Positions 37,128 to 48,593 of a DNA stretch of 64,000 bases are shown here, piece by piece. Under the pieces are notes generated by a model. That model searched no databases. It worked only from the letters and a program-made list of their open reading frames with translations, and was not told the DNA's origin. The DNA lies in contig VICG01000002.1 of the NCBI GenBank assembly GCA_008692225.1, forward strand, positions 3,019,001 to 3,083,000. The letters run 5' to 3'. A program made the position numbers and the translations under genes. Each line of letters starts with the position of its first letter. Positions within the stretch are counted from its first letter, which is position 1. The DNA comes from Monilinia fructicola (taxonomy: Eukaryota; Ascomycota; Leotiomycetes; Helotiales; Sclerotiniaceae).

Positions 37128-37158
<31 letters not shown>

Positions 37159-37234
37159 CATACATACATACATACATACATACATACATACATACATACA
37201 TACATACATACATCATCATCATCATCATCATCGA
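37084..37234. repeat. Long CATA tetranucleotide array with CAT tail
   Basis: About 30 copies of CATA, with one interruption (CATTACATA) near 37127, ending in eight CAT trinucleotides. This is the longest simple repeat in the window. All open frames through it (Tyr-Ile-His-Thr or Met-Tyr-Val-Cys repeats) are artefacts. Confidence 0.95.
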
Positions 37235-38267
37235 GTTCATGCACGATTGGCCAATCTTGAGATCCGAGCCCAAGATTTTTGAAATTGGACACTGTAGATC
37301 TTCTGCAAGCGAAAGGGGAAACCTCGCATACAACCAGTCACAGCACCTCGATCTTGACTTGATGGAACCAATCGAGATCAGAATCAAGTATAACATCATC
37401 TTCCATTCTTGGACACTATACTATTGTTGACACTATCAAAAGAATAGGGATTTCAAACTTTCAAACGCCTCTAGCTAATTCAATCCATTCCATTCCATTT
37501 TCTCTTCCATCTTGCAATGCCCAAGTATTCCATCCAACTCACATACCGTCCATCCATCCATTATATTTTTCCTTCCCAAACTGTTTATCCCAACTCCAAA
37601 CACACTGCCAAAAGAGGGTTCGTTTTAGTAGTGGCCTCAATGATATATTCAGAATGATATTCAATGATTGACCACTCTAAACCCCCCCCGCCCCCCGGCT
37701 CTTTTCCCATACGTACAAATTTCAAATCCTGCCAATCTATTGAAATCACCTATAACTCCTATTCTTCACAGCTAAATTATAACGCCCTGAAGTCTTCTCG
37801 TTGACAACATATTTAAGAAAAAGACAGTAGCAAAACAGGAAATGTAGCACTTCTTATTCCAACATGACAAATGGGAAAAAGAGTATTAGTGCTTGTGTAA
37901 TATACGGAGAAGAATATATAATAAACGCGTGCAAGATTCGGCCAATGACTGATCAGCAACCTCTCCGATAATACTCCAACGGACGGCAAATATATAGTGG
38001 TGCTCGTGAAGTTATACAGCAGTCGACTGGGAGCCTTCATTTGCCTTTCCCACACCAACTCAATCTATGTCGGGGTATAGTCTTTTAAAACTCATCTGCG
38101 TGATTCAAAACTCCACCCAATGCAAATAGTTTTCTTTCGGAAACGCCTGTGACATTGAAAAAGTGACTTTTGAGAAATTCGTTACTCGTGCGTTGGTCGT
38201 TGCCAGGATCAAAGTCGTAGAGTATATAGTTCGGGGAATGATCGGGAATCCGATGAGAGAAGCGATC

Positions 38268-40380
38268 TCACATCATACCTTCTTCACCAATACCGGGGTA
38301 GCCCTCCCATTGGAAACTCCGAGGCCGCCTAACCCAACAGCTACTAAATGGCTGTTTAATTTGAGTTCGGGATCGCAAGGGGTCGAATGTTGTTTATGCT
38401 AGGCTTCATTAGACAAGATCTCTCGATTCTAAAGGAGTTATGATACTCACGTATTTGAGACCATTCAAATTCTTATATCTCTTGCCGCAGAAATCACATT
38501 TGTATGGCTTCTCTCTTTCCATGCCTTCATTGCCTGAATACGGAATGGAGGTTTCTGGATTGACAATTGAGAAATGTACCATCACCGTTTTCGTGTAACT
38601 GTTGGGTTTGATGACCGTGCGTCTTGTGATACCTGGAGTAAGATTAGCATAGACGCAATTCAATCTGACAAGAATACTTACTTGAGACCATTTTGATTCT
38701 TGTAAGCCTTTTCGCATCCAATGACAGGACACCTAAATGGCTTGTGCTCTTCACCCATCATCAACCCTGTAGGATCTCCCATTCCATTCATGCTCGCCAT
38801 CAATTGTTGTTGCTGGTATGCTCTCATCAAATCGGCGTTGTTTGCAAACTGCCCCTGCCCTAAACCAAAACTGAGCGAATTGTTGCTGAAGAGCTCTCTG
38901 GTTGTTGAAACCACCACCGTTAGGACTGTAAAGTCGCTTGGCGGGTTCGTCGATGCAGAGGTCCAAGCCCAAATCATTTCCACCGAAATTGAATGGGAAA
39001 TTCATATTATTCATGTTCATATTTCTATTTCCCATGTTCATATTCATAGGCATACTTGTAAAATCGGCATCCATTTCCGATGGCGTACCGGGAGCCGAGG
39101 TCTCTGGTGAAAATGTCTGTGATTGCTGCATGGGTTGTGCGGTCAAAGTAGGGGTATTAACAGAGGAGACAGTTGGATTGTTTTGGAATCCAAAAGAGGA
39201 AGCTGCGGGGTAGGTGGTTGGGATGTTCGGAGACCAGAGTGTTGCATGGTGGAGTTGAGATTAATGGTGGGTCTTGGTTGCTGACCGAACATGGACTGTT
39301 GTGCTGCCTGGACTGGTTTGATGGTTATGTGAATTTTGAACCGGCGTATCCGGAGTAGAATCCATGGGTCCGATAGCATCGTCCATTTCCATATCCTCAA
39401 CACCGTCCATCTCATCATTAGCACCTTGATTGGTTTTTGTATAGGAGTAGCTGGTTGTGAGCGTTGCTGTTGGCGCATCAATTGAATACCTCCAACACTT
39501 GCACCGGCTTGTGGCATCTGTAAGCCCGAAAGCCGAGGCTGTTGTGATGGCTGGTTTTGTTGCTGCTGAACATGATGTTGTACGGCGGATGTAGCTTGTG
39601 CTGCAATAGCTGATCTACCGTTGGGTATTGGGTTTTCCCGAGCTCGTACAATGGATGAATTATTTCGAAGTGATGCTGGGGTCTGCTGCGCATGAGACTC
39701 TTCGTAATGTTGCAAAAGGTCATGTAGCGTTGGTAATGTGTTGCCACAGCAGCTGAAATCCTTCATGAAATTGGCTTCAAGCTTGGGGAGATAGGAAGAA
39801 GAATGATATGATGGTGATTGATATGGAAATGGCGATGTACCGGCCATAATAATACTATTCAGCAATTGTAAGCGTCGTGAGAATGTAAATGATGTGCCCC
39901 GCACTTGAGAACGGGGACGTTGATCATTTTGGGGGGAAGGAGGGGGAGGGGGGGTTGATGCGATGAATGAGGAACATAATTTTGGAAAGAAACAGGAAGA
40001 AGGCAAGATGAAAGATTGATGAGGAAAAAAAAGAAAGGAATTGCATAAAAAACTTACTCATCTCGAATCCAGCTTCCGACCGAAACACCTCCCCAACTCA
40101 TACCTGCAACAAGGCTGCCTGCCAAACTTTCGCGACGAGGACGATCATTGTTTCTATTTGGATTGTTCATCGAAATGGGCTTGGCTGCTGCAAATGACTC
40201 TTGTTGTCTTGAGCGACCCATATGATCGTCAAATCCTGTACCGGTCGTCATGATTCTTGCAGAGGTTCTTGAATCCGGATCGAGGTAATTTGAATTCTTT
40301 TGGTTGCCTTGAGACGACGGCGATGATGAAGCGTTTCTGGTTGGTGTTGCAATATTTATAGGTGAAGAAGTTGTCGTCAT
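38268..40380 (-). CDS. SFP1-like C2H2 zinc-finger transcription factor (about six probable indels)
   Basis: About 600 residues. N-terminus MTTTSSPINIATPTRNASSS, then RRESLAGSLVAGMSWGGVSV and IRDDIIMAGTSPFPYQSP. A degenerate finger SCCGNTLPTLHDLLQHYEES follows, then a Gln-rich middle, DMEMDDAIGPMDSTPDTP, and two C2H2 fingers: KPFRCPVIGCEKAYKNQNG-LKYHKTHGH and KPYKCDFCGKRYKNLNG-LKYHKQH. This layout matches fungal SFP1-like proteins; yeast Sfp1 controls ribosomal-protein genes and cell size. Introns: 39855-40057 (203 bp), 38633-38681 and 38399-38450. Frame breaks: TTTTT 39434-39438 (one missing), TTT 39317-39319 (extra), GGG 39220-39222 (missing), AAAA 38867-38870 (extra), AAA 38572-38574 (extra) and GGGG 38295-38298 (missing; gives the end GIGEEGMM). 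Nuclear role inferred. Confidence 0.85.
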
Positions 40381-40418
40381 GTTAGATCTGACTTTACAAA
40401 TAGAATCACAATCGTCTG

Positions 40419-40661
40419 TTAATGAAGACGATGGAGAGGTTGAACCTGAAGAAGAATACGAAGATGGTTGTTGGTGTTGTTGAAGTGGTATAGTGGATGA
40501 TGATGGGTGGTGGTGGTGGTGGTTGTAAATCGAAAAGAGTTGCCTTTGACTTTATTCTCGTATTTTATTTCATGAGCATGAGGAGCATCGATAATTGTTA
40601 TCGAGTCTGTTTCTTCGCATGGGGCGGCGTGGGATCGCTTGAACCAGTTGGAAAGAGGCAT
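40419..40661 (-). other. Possible upstream ORF in the SFP1-like leader
   Basis: An 80-codon open frame (MPLSNWFKRSHAAPCEETDS...) ends 38 bases before the SFP1-like start on the same strand and in another frame. It includes a Thr/His run from a TGG repeat. It could be a uORF, an alternative N-terminus joined by splicing, or chance. Confidence 0.3.
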
Positions 40662-43600
40662 TAAGTGGGTCTATCTCGGTACAGGGATTATCTAACTAGA
40701 TCAAATGGGCGTTAGCTTCAAAATTAAAAAATAAATTGTGTGGAAATTTGTAACTAAGAGAAGTAAGAGAAGAGAACTGGACTAGGGAATGAGAAAACTA
40801 AGAGTAACCGACATAAATGCCTGCCTGCTATGGGTGGATGGATGATGGATGATGGATGGATGATGGATGCTGGTTGCTGGATGCTGGGTGCTGGATGCTG
40901 GATGCTGGATGCTGGATGCTGGATGCTGGATGCTGTGCGGTGTGGACTGTGCAGTCCAGATGTGCAGCTTTGCAGTGTGCTGTGCAGCGTGTGCAGTGTG
41001 CGGAAAATGTACAGTACGGTACAGTAGTATGTATGTACGTGCAAGGTATGGAGGCAGGACGGATTCAAAGTCCTGGAGCGAGTTTGATGACTGGGTCAGT
41101 AATGGTGGGAGGAGAGGGGAGGAAAAAGGGTCGGGCGAGTGGGTGGGCGAGTGAGGAGTGGGCGATGTACAGAGTAGGTGGGTGGGTGGGTGAGTGGATT
41201 AGATTATAAGTGGAGTGAGATGGGAGGAGAAAAAGATGTCTGTCCTGTCCTGTCTGTACTGTACAGTAACTGTCCTGTATGGATGAATGAATTCAATAGA
41301 TGGATGTGGCTGTTGGATCGAGGAAGCAGGGGTTGATATTTTAAATGTCCTTGGGCCCCCCCGTCAAAGGTAGAGGAGACTCAAGTAGGCAATAAGTGAT
41401 AATATAGGGCAAGCTAAATCCAGTTGGGGCAATAGTTTGAAAGCAGACAACCTACCTAATTAGGATTGACTCGGGCTTCCAAGGTTGCTAGGCGCTTTCT
41501 GAGGAAAGTGTACTGGGGTCGTATGTAAAAGTGCTAACTGTGTAGACGCTAGCTAGGCACTAGGTAGGGTAAGGTTAGGGTACCGGTCTTGTCTAGATTG
41601 ATTATCGATGTCCGTTAGGTGAAGCTCGAGATCAAAATCGACGTTTGATAAAGATATGGTGTATCAGCTAATCACTCGTATAAACTCGACTTGATGGTAG
41701 CGTGTCAGAGGTTGCTTGCTCAGTCAGGTTGCTGCTGGAAAGCGGATCGATTGTTGCCAGGTGTACTCGAAGAGGAATTTATGGTACAGTACTTCCCCTG
41801 ATACCTTCGTTTCCGTTGGGGCGGAATTATACAATGCAGGATGGAGTAGCGAGTAAGTGAGACCGGGGTTGGCACCAGATGAAGGTCGTATCGTGCGTGG
41901 CGCGAGTAGTGTAAGGTAGAATGACGGGAATTGATGGAATATCCTAGGCACTTGGACTTTCGGCAAAGGTTGGGCTAATGTGAAAATGATACAGTAGATG
42001 GATGCAAAAAGAGGTATTGGTATATGGTGCCTGCGACAAGAAGGTCCTGGAGGCAAATGATATCAAACTCTCTTTCCCATGGGGGGACCATGAACTGTAT
42101 TTAAGATCTTCTCAGCTGGAGAAGCTCACCATTTAAAATCAGGGCAATGAACCATCCAGAGGGTTGAAGCTTGTTTCTAGTCTTAGGAAATTAAACTTTG
42201 AAGTGATGGATATCTCATGACTTTCATTGGGATTATCACTGACTTGGGGTGAGTCAATGGTCAATGAGTGATCGTTGTCACTGCTTCGTCGGACATTTAC
42301 AAGGCTCCAGGCTCCAAAGGTCTGATGGATTTTGGTCCCAACGCTTCGGGTGAGATGCAATTGGGATCCGCAGTTAATCTTTCTAGAAGCATGAAGGATG
42401 CCCAGTCTTGATGATGTGTATTTCCCAACGTGGATATATTCTTCTGACCTCATCTGCGGCCTGCATCATGTATGAATGAGATCAATCTTGAACACCACAC
42501 CACCACCTCGTTCTCTTTCTTCTACGATCAGATGGTACCCCGGATATGCTTGATGATATTACCGGAATACTTCAATGTGATATATCACAAAGATGAATGA
42601 ATATACGGTGAGATGAAACCAAAGGCCCTCCTTTTCCTCCTTCGCCAAATTCAGGCGGTGTATCGCCCCAGATCTGCCGATGTTGTGCGACGCCACGCCC
42701 GCATGAAAGGAATTTAAGAAAACGGGAACATGGCAGTAGTATCAGATCAAGAAATGCCCATACCTACTTCTCTTTCGCTACCTCACTTTTGAGTCTTGAC
42801 GGAGTTTGACAGAAGTTTAAGCTAAAGTGACTCGTCTAGACAGTTCTTGAGTCGTGCTACTTCGGCCCTGGAATGAGAGAGATTGCAGAAGATTGAGAGT
42901 AGTTTCTTTGCCAGATGCCAATCATTACTGCGACCCCATGATGATAGTCCCTCCAAGATAGTCAAATGCTTCAAGGTGGACAAATTACGAACCCTAAATG
43001 TCTATATGGATGGAGTTCAATCTTGATTGTGCAATATCCTGATTTCAGTCTGTATTTGAGGTCATCGCGACTATCATTTGCCAGAAATTAATAAGGCAAT
43101 CGGTTCTGATTATTGACCCTACAGAACTATAGGACCCCTATCATACATGCTTTCCGATGCTGCTCTTAAAGTAGTATCATACGTCTTCGCGACTACTGTA
43201 AGATGAGGCAATATTTAATATGTGAAGCATGATATTCCCGATTCTACAAAGCACTTATCTACTTGTAGTATGTATTTAATTTGGTAAGTAGAACCTTGTC
43301 GTGTAGCGTTAGTACTTGTCCCGACATGCTAAGCTGTGGACTTTTGGTATTATTACAGCCATGATCCTAACTGTTTGTACACGATTCATGTTCATTGCTA
43401 AAATCCATCGAGTGCAACCGAACGGCTAGAGTTCAACAGTTCGAAGGACCGAAGGGGAAGCAGGAGGCAATTCAACAAAGGAGTTCGTTGTCCAAAGTAT
43501 ATATCATCAAAGTATATATTGCAGGTACCGTACCGTACTTCTTGCCTTCGTTAATACCCCCGTAAGTAGCTCTCCATGCGAGAAGTGAAGGAGGTAGTGA

Positions 43601-43854
43601 CATTGTGACAACACGATCAAACTCAATTACGTATCTCAGTTATCTGATCAACAGGACGGGATGTTGTCATTACCACGATGCTGATCGAGATTCGATCCAT
43701 TTACTTACTATACTACAGTATTTACGAGTACGCGTACCCGAGTATGTACAAATCCAACTACCAAGCCCTGCATACATACTTCACGTATCTACTCGATACA
43801 TTGAGTCGGAGTTAACAGTAGATGGGGTAGTAGCTTTTAGATGATGGGGTTGAG
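40662..43854. other. Intergenic region with satellites
   Basis: No gene supported. It is presumably the long promoter and leader of the SFP1-like gene near its start. A GATG/GGATGCT array lies at 40833-40937, GGGT runs near 41180-41205, and the rest is ordinary. Minus-strand frames at 41724-42056 and 42139-42453 have no motifs. Confidence 0.5.
40833..40937. repeat. GATG and GGATGCT tandem array
   Basis: GGATGAT units pass into about nine heptamer units GGATGCT, two of which vary (GGTTGCT, GGGTGCT). The three forward frames over it give Cys/Trp/Met/Leu repeats, which are artefacts. Confidence 0.9.
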
Positions 43855-43859
43855 TCGAC

Positions 43860-43886
43860 AGGTCGGATGGACGTCCATCTGAGCTC
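43860..43886 (+). repeat. Left terminal inverted repeat
   Basis: Matches the reverse complement of 44970-44996 at 26 of 27 bases; the difference is T/C near the inner end, just before GAGCTC. Confidence 0.85.
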
Positions 43887-44019
43887 CCGTGGACTGGGAA
43901 AAACGTCGGGTGGACTAGTGGGGCAAAAATTATAAATTTGCATAAATTTGCATAAGATTCATAAAAATTCATAAAAAATTATGCAAAAATTGATTATTAA
44001 TAAATTATAAATTTTGAGA

Positions 44020-44090
44020 TTAGATTCTAAACGTTTTCTAAACGTTTTGAAAACGTTTTGAAAACGTTTTAGAAAACGTTTAGAATCTAA
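44020..44090. repeat. AACGTTT cluster 1 (near-perfect 71-bp palindrome)
   Basis: Begins TTAGATTCTAAACG and ends CGTTTAGAATCTAA. Five CG dinucleotides, all inside AACGTTT, lie 11, 11, 11 and 12 bp apart. The two halves are complementary apart from a one-base length difference, so the strand could form a long hairpin. Confidence 0.85.
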
Positions 44091-44405
44091 TTTTTAAATT
44101 ATTATTAAAAAAATAATATAATTTTCTTATATAAATTTATATTATTAATTTTATTTTAAATTAAATCATATTATATATATATAATTCTTAAAATATTTTA
44201 ATAATATTTAATAATATATATATATATATATATATAATTTAAATAAATTTATATTAAATAATTTATTTTTAATAAAGCTTTATTAATTAATATATATTTA
44301 ATTTTAACTTTATTTATTTATTACTTTATTAATATTTAAATATTAAATATAAATATATTATTATTATTATTAAAATATTTTTAAATATTTTTAAATATTC
44401 TTAAA

Positions 44406-44442
44406 TTAGATTCTAAACGTTTTCTAAACGTTTAGGATTTAA
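44406..44442. repeat. AACGTTT cluster 2 (short, decayed)
   Basis: Same left border TTAGATTCTAAACG. Two AACGTTT motifs; the right border is changed to CGTTTAGGATTTAA. Confidence 0.8.
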
Positions 44443-44729
44443 TTTAAAGCTTTTATTAAAAAATTAATATAATTATCTTATATAAATTTATATTAATTTT
44501 ATTTTAAATTAGATTATATCAAATATTAATAATTATAATATTTTAAGAATTATATATATATAAATATATAATTTATCTTTTAATAAAACTATATTATAAT
44601 TAATATATATTTAAATTTATTTATTTTATATATTTATTATTTAATAATATTTTAATATTAAATAATTAGTTTTTTAATATTAAATATAAATATATTTAAT
44701 ATTATTATTAAAAAATTTAAATTTTTTAA

Positions 44730-44835
44730 TTAGATTCTAAACGTTTCGAAAACGTTTTCGAAAACGTTTAGAAAACGTTTAGAAAACATTTCGAAAACAT
44801 TTCGAAAAAACATTTCGAAAACGTTTAGAATCTAA
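44730..44835. repeat. AACGTTT cluster 3 (106 bp)
   Basis: Same borders as cluster 1. About eight motif positions spaced near 11 bp; several read AACATTT in place of AACGTTT, as if CG had changed to CA. Some spacers are TTCGAAA. Confidence 0.8.
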
Positions 44836-44969
44836 TTAAGAATATTTATAATTTATGCAAAATTTTATGAATTTGCATAAAATTATACATTCGGTTAAAC
44901 GTCGGGTGGACTTGTGTAACGTTTTGCAGTTGACCTTTTTTTTTTAAGAGACGCCCCACAGGTTCATAT

Positions 44970-44996
44970 GAGCTCAAATGGACGTCCATCCGACCT
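44970..44996 (-). repeat. Right terminal inverted repeat
   Basis: Reverse complement of the left terminal repeat with one mismatch. It is followed after 7 bp by the second GATGGGGTTGAG. Confidence 0.85.
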
Positions 44997-45419
44997 ACAT
45001 ACCGATGGGGTTGAGGCTTGACTCATAACTGAATAGTACTCGGGTAATGGGACACAATGATGCATCACGTGATATTGTAAAATGAAATGGAGGGGCAAAG
45101 GGAAGATGCCCGAGATTTCCCGTTCTCTTTTTATTGAGTGAGTACGTAGGTACTAGGTAGGTAGGGAGAAAGGTAGGGAGGTGATAAGATAAATGGTGAT
45201 AAGTTTACGTGGAAGTCCAGAAGTCCCTTGGGTATGTATGGATGTGCTCTGTATGAACGTATGGATGTATGGATGTATATGCATGACGTTACCAATAAAT
45301 GACCGACAGTAATCTTCGGCGTTCAAAATGATACAATACAGCACCTTACTTACACTTACTATACACAGCACGACGACGACATTGTCATTGTCATTGACAT
45401 TGTTTCTTGGTATCTACTA

Positions 45420-45478
45420 GGTACTGGGTACTGGGTACTGGGTACTGGGTACTGGGTAGGTAGGTAGGTACTAGGTAG
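45420..45478. repeat. GGTACTG tandem repeat
   Basis: Five copies of GGTACTG, then GGTA units and a final GGTACTAGGTAG. Confidence 0.9.
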
Positions 45479-46364
45479 CGAGGTCTCTGATGTCACTCTC
45501 TTACTCTGCTTACCTAATCAATCAGAGTAGAATGAATGAAATATTGAGATTCAAAAACATCCATCATAATTGTATTACTGGTATATTTCTGTACAGCTGG
45601 GAGGATTTATTAATCACATGGATTGGATGTATCTATCATACCCATGGATATGTCCATTGTCCACAGGCATCCAACATGGATACAAGCTACAAGCACATGT
45701 TCCTACATGTAGCTAGATGCGCATACAATACCATACTCCGTATATATTTGTAATCAATCAAAATACCCAGCTAGTATAATACGGAGTACATACAATAATA
45801 AATACATCATACTTGGTACTTTATCCGTATATATGTATATATTAGAGACATTTAGCCAGTTTTCATTTTTCATTTTCATAGTTTATATAATAGGTATAAT
45901 CTATGAATATGAAGATCCTATTAAAAAGCATTTAACTACTATTCATACTTTTCAAAATTATCAAGATTATAAATGGTATAGTATTCTATACAAGCGGATA
46001 GGTTTTAGATTAATTAGTAATTCTAATATAGGTATATATTTTCAAGATTAACACCCGTTTTAGCTATATTAAACTAATTCGATGAAAATGAAACTCCACT
46101 CTTATATTCATCGAAATGGATGAATATGAAGTGGGTCGAAAGGATTTCATAATTGCCCTTTTTGGGATTCGTTTTAACAGTGAGGATCGATCGCTACTAT
46201 GAATTCCCTTATTCGAAACTTTTAATAGTTACCTAAATGTCTCTATTGTATATTGTATATTTCAATAACACAATAATATCGATATACATACAGGACAGAC
46301 CCGTGGACAGCACAACAACCTTGAATACCACATTATCGATATAACAGTACATCCATCCATACGT

Positions 46365-46635
46365 ACATATACATACAGACATATATACATATAAACATAT
46401 AAACATATAAACATATATTACATATATACATATATACATATATACATATATACATATACATATACATATAACATATATACATATATACATATACTATATA
46501 CATATATACATATATACATATATACATATATACATATATACATATATACATATATACATATATATTACATTATACCATATATATTATATATACATATATA
46601 CATATATATACATATATATACATATTATATATACA
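46365..46635. repeat. ATACATAT microsatellite array
   Basis: About 270 bp of ATACATAT units with small variants. Its minus-strand frames read Met-Tyr-Ile-Cys repeats and are artefacts. Confidence 0.93.
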
Positions 46636-47678
46636 ACAAACAATACAATAAACAACATGCACTAAACATAACACATCCTCTCTCTTGTACAAGTACTAGT
46701 AAGGTCTCAGCCGTTTTTGACTATCAACACAATACAAATACAGCACAGGGAATTTTCTCGGAGATCGTTGTTCGGAATTCTTTCCATCACACCACTTTTC
46801 TTCGTCCTTATTAATATACGTGAGCACGTGATACATTACATCATCAAGAATGCTATTTTTACGAGTAGTCAACCCGTCAATCCTGCAGAGAGCTTATAAA
46901 ATAAACCTTTTTTTTTCGTTCCCAGCATACATCAAAACCTTCTCGGGCTTTGAAAATATTGGAAGTTTGGAACAGGCTGGACAATGGAATAGCTAGACAC
47001 GGTGATAGGAAAGTTAATAAATATACCTTTGAACCCTCCCTTCACCAACATTGATAGAATTTTATATGATCAATATACATACGTACATCTACTCCGTATA
47101 CACATATACATATACGCAGAAGCCAAAAGACCCAAGACCAAAGAGCAAAGACGAGGAAGATATATATATACCTTTCTACATTACACATCTATATTATCTA
47201 CCATCTACCTTCTAACATCTATACCATCTACACCTAATAATTTCATCTCGTCATTCCATCTATCTACCGACCTCCTTTTACTACATCTACACACCTACAC
47301 GACTTATTGCTACATATCTCCCCTACCTACCACGTGCCGGCCTACCTTATCATTACCCGATCCCTTATTACTTTACTAGGTTATACCTAATATTTCGGGA
47401 TTTGATCATAGCGACCCGCCACCTTCCGCAACCAAAAAAAAGAGTTTGGGGATTTTTGAGTTTGGAGCAACATCATCGATTGACGGACGACTGGAACGAC
47501 CCATTATTCTGAGGAACATACGATATATTACAACCAAAATACCCCATCAATCTGTCAATTTCGTCAAATTCATCAATTACAAATACAAACCAGTCTCGCT
47601 CTCTCTCTCAACTACCAAATCTTTAAATCTATTCAGTCTACCAATTTCACCACTTCTACCAATTTTACCAAATAAACC

Positions 47679-48593
47679 ATGAAGATTCTCACCAAGGAAG
47701 AAGAGGCTGCTCATTACAATGCCACAGTGAAAGGTGGAAGTATAGGAGGTATCATTGGTCTCGCAGTAGTATGTTAATCCTCAATTCTCTCAATTTTACA
47801 ATCAGACAATTAAAGCTAACAATCCACTCAGGGCGGAGCAGCACTCTATGTAGCTAATGCTCGATTCCAAACCATCCGCGGTCTTACAATCCCTATGAAA
47901 TCTTTCCTTGTTTCATCCACCGGTACCTTCACAGCCATTATTTGCGCTGACCGCGCATCTCGCTCATACGAATGGAACCGCGACCCCCAGAGAAAATACA
48001 AAGATAAATCTACTCTCCTTTTGGAACAAGAGAGGGCCAATGAAACGACTGGCCCAGCGTGTCAAGGCATGGGCGAAGGAAAACAGATATTTCAATTGTT
48101 ACTGCCTCGTGGGTGGCTAGTATGGGAATAGCTTTTGGAATAGTATCGAGAAACAAATATTTGACCGGAGCTCAAAAAACTGGTGCAAGCAAGAGTCTAC
48201 GCACAGGGATTGACACTTGCCGTATTGGTTGCATCCGCAGCCTTTGAGATGGGAGATGCAAAGACGGGCACAGGAAGATGGGAACCGTTACAATTTTGGA
48301 TCCAAATGATCCAGAAACATAAGCATTTGATCCAGAAGAAGATCCATCACGAAGCTTATGAGGGTGAAGATTTATGGCGTGGTATGTCATCATTTTCTTC
48401 CTGATCACTTTGATCACTTCACTTGCAAAGATGCTAATGAATACATATAGATATGGTAGAAGCTGAAGAGCGCCGCATAAATAACCGCAAGAGAGAAGCA
48501 GAAGAAAAGGAACATTCTAGCGAATTGAAGAATGCCGGAAAAGCAGCATTTGCGGATGCCAAGGCAAAGAAGGATAAGAACCAAGCTGAATAG
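47679..48593 (+). CDS. RCF2: RCF2-like mitochondrial respiratory supercomplex factor, HIG1-type (about five probable indels)
   Basis: About 260 residues. MKILTKEEEAAHYNATVKGG then a hydrophobic segment GGIIGLAVGGAALYVANARF, IRGLTIPMKSFLVSSTGTFT, ADRASRSYEWNRDPQRKY, the HIG1 region AQRVKAWAKENRYSIVTASW with ASMGIAFGIVSRNKYLTGAQ, and QARVYAQGLTLAVLVASAAF. EMGDAKTGTGRWE and HKHLIQKKIHHEAYEGEDLW follow. This matches fungal Rcf2/Aim38, which binds complex III-IV supercomplexes in the inner membrane. Introns: 47769-47831 and 48382-48450. Frame breaks: AAA 48043-48045 (extra), TTT 48090-48092 (extra), A6 48174-48179 (extra), AA 48283-48284 (one missing) and AAA 48315-48317 (extra). After the TAG at 48591 the frame goes on as DEKEADAKKEAA to a TAA at 48630-48632, so the real end may be there. 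Confidence 0.87.

Larger units (their letters stand above)
30322..38267. other. Gene desert, 8 kb
   Basis: No gene I can support on either strand. Open frames up to about 160 codons exist (for example 31624-32034 -, 34457-34807 -, 35901-36386 +), but the longer ones lie in C-rich or satellite DNA and none shows a domain, signal peptide or intron logic. It contains a 15-bp minisatellite (35391-35490), CA/TA repeats (36414-36530), a CCCAT run (36767-36797) and a long CATA array (37084-37234). It may hold regulatory or non-coding RNA sequence. Confidence 0.5.
43855..45003. mobile_element. TIR-bounded AT-rich element (non-autonomous, unclassified)
   Basis: Inverted repeats of 27 bp with one mismatch lie at 43860-43886 and 44970-44996; their core GGTCGGATGGACGTCCAT itself contains a 14-bp palindrome. 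The 12-mer GATGGGGTTGAG occurs once outside each end (43843-43854 and 45004-45015), as a target-site duplication would. Just inside, AAACGTCGGGTGGACT occurs as a direct repeat (43901 and 44897). The interior (43925-44890) is almost pure A/T and non-coding. It has three clusters of AACGTTT motifs, each bounded by TTAGATTCTAAACG and its complement, separated by two diverged copies of one AT-rich spacer. There is no transposase, so it would be non-autonomous. I know no named family with this structure. Confidence 0.65.
45004..47678. other. Intergenic region upstream of the RCF2-like gene
   Basis: No gene supported. A GGTACTG array lies at 45420-45478 and an ATACATAT array at about 46365-46635. 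The last 250 bases, with TC-rich tracts and CAAA/ACC-rich sequence, look like a typical fungal promoter and 5' leader. Confidence 0.55.

Noticed and set aside
36973..37430. Open frames of 95-142 codons on both strands around 37.1 kb
   Set aside because: They translate the CATA array into Tyr-Ile-His-Thr or Met-Tyr-Val-Cys repeats; no real protein outside the repeat.
40830..41209. Cys/Trp-rich plus-strand frames of 65-117 codons, resembling a cysteine-rich protein
   Set aside because: Cysteines come from the GGATGCT heptamer read in three frames; no signal peptide.
46233..46551. Minus-strand frames of 72-85 codons rich in Met-Tyr-Ile-Cys
   Set aside because: Pure translation of the ATACATAT microsatellite.
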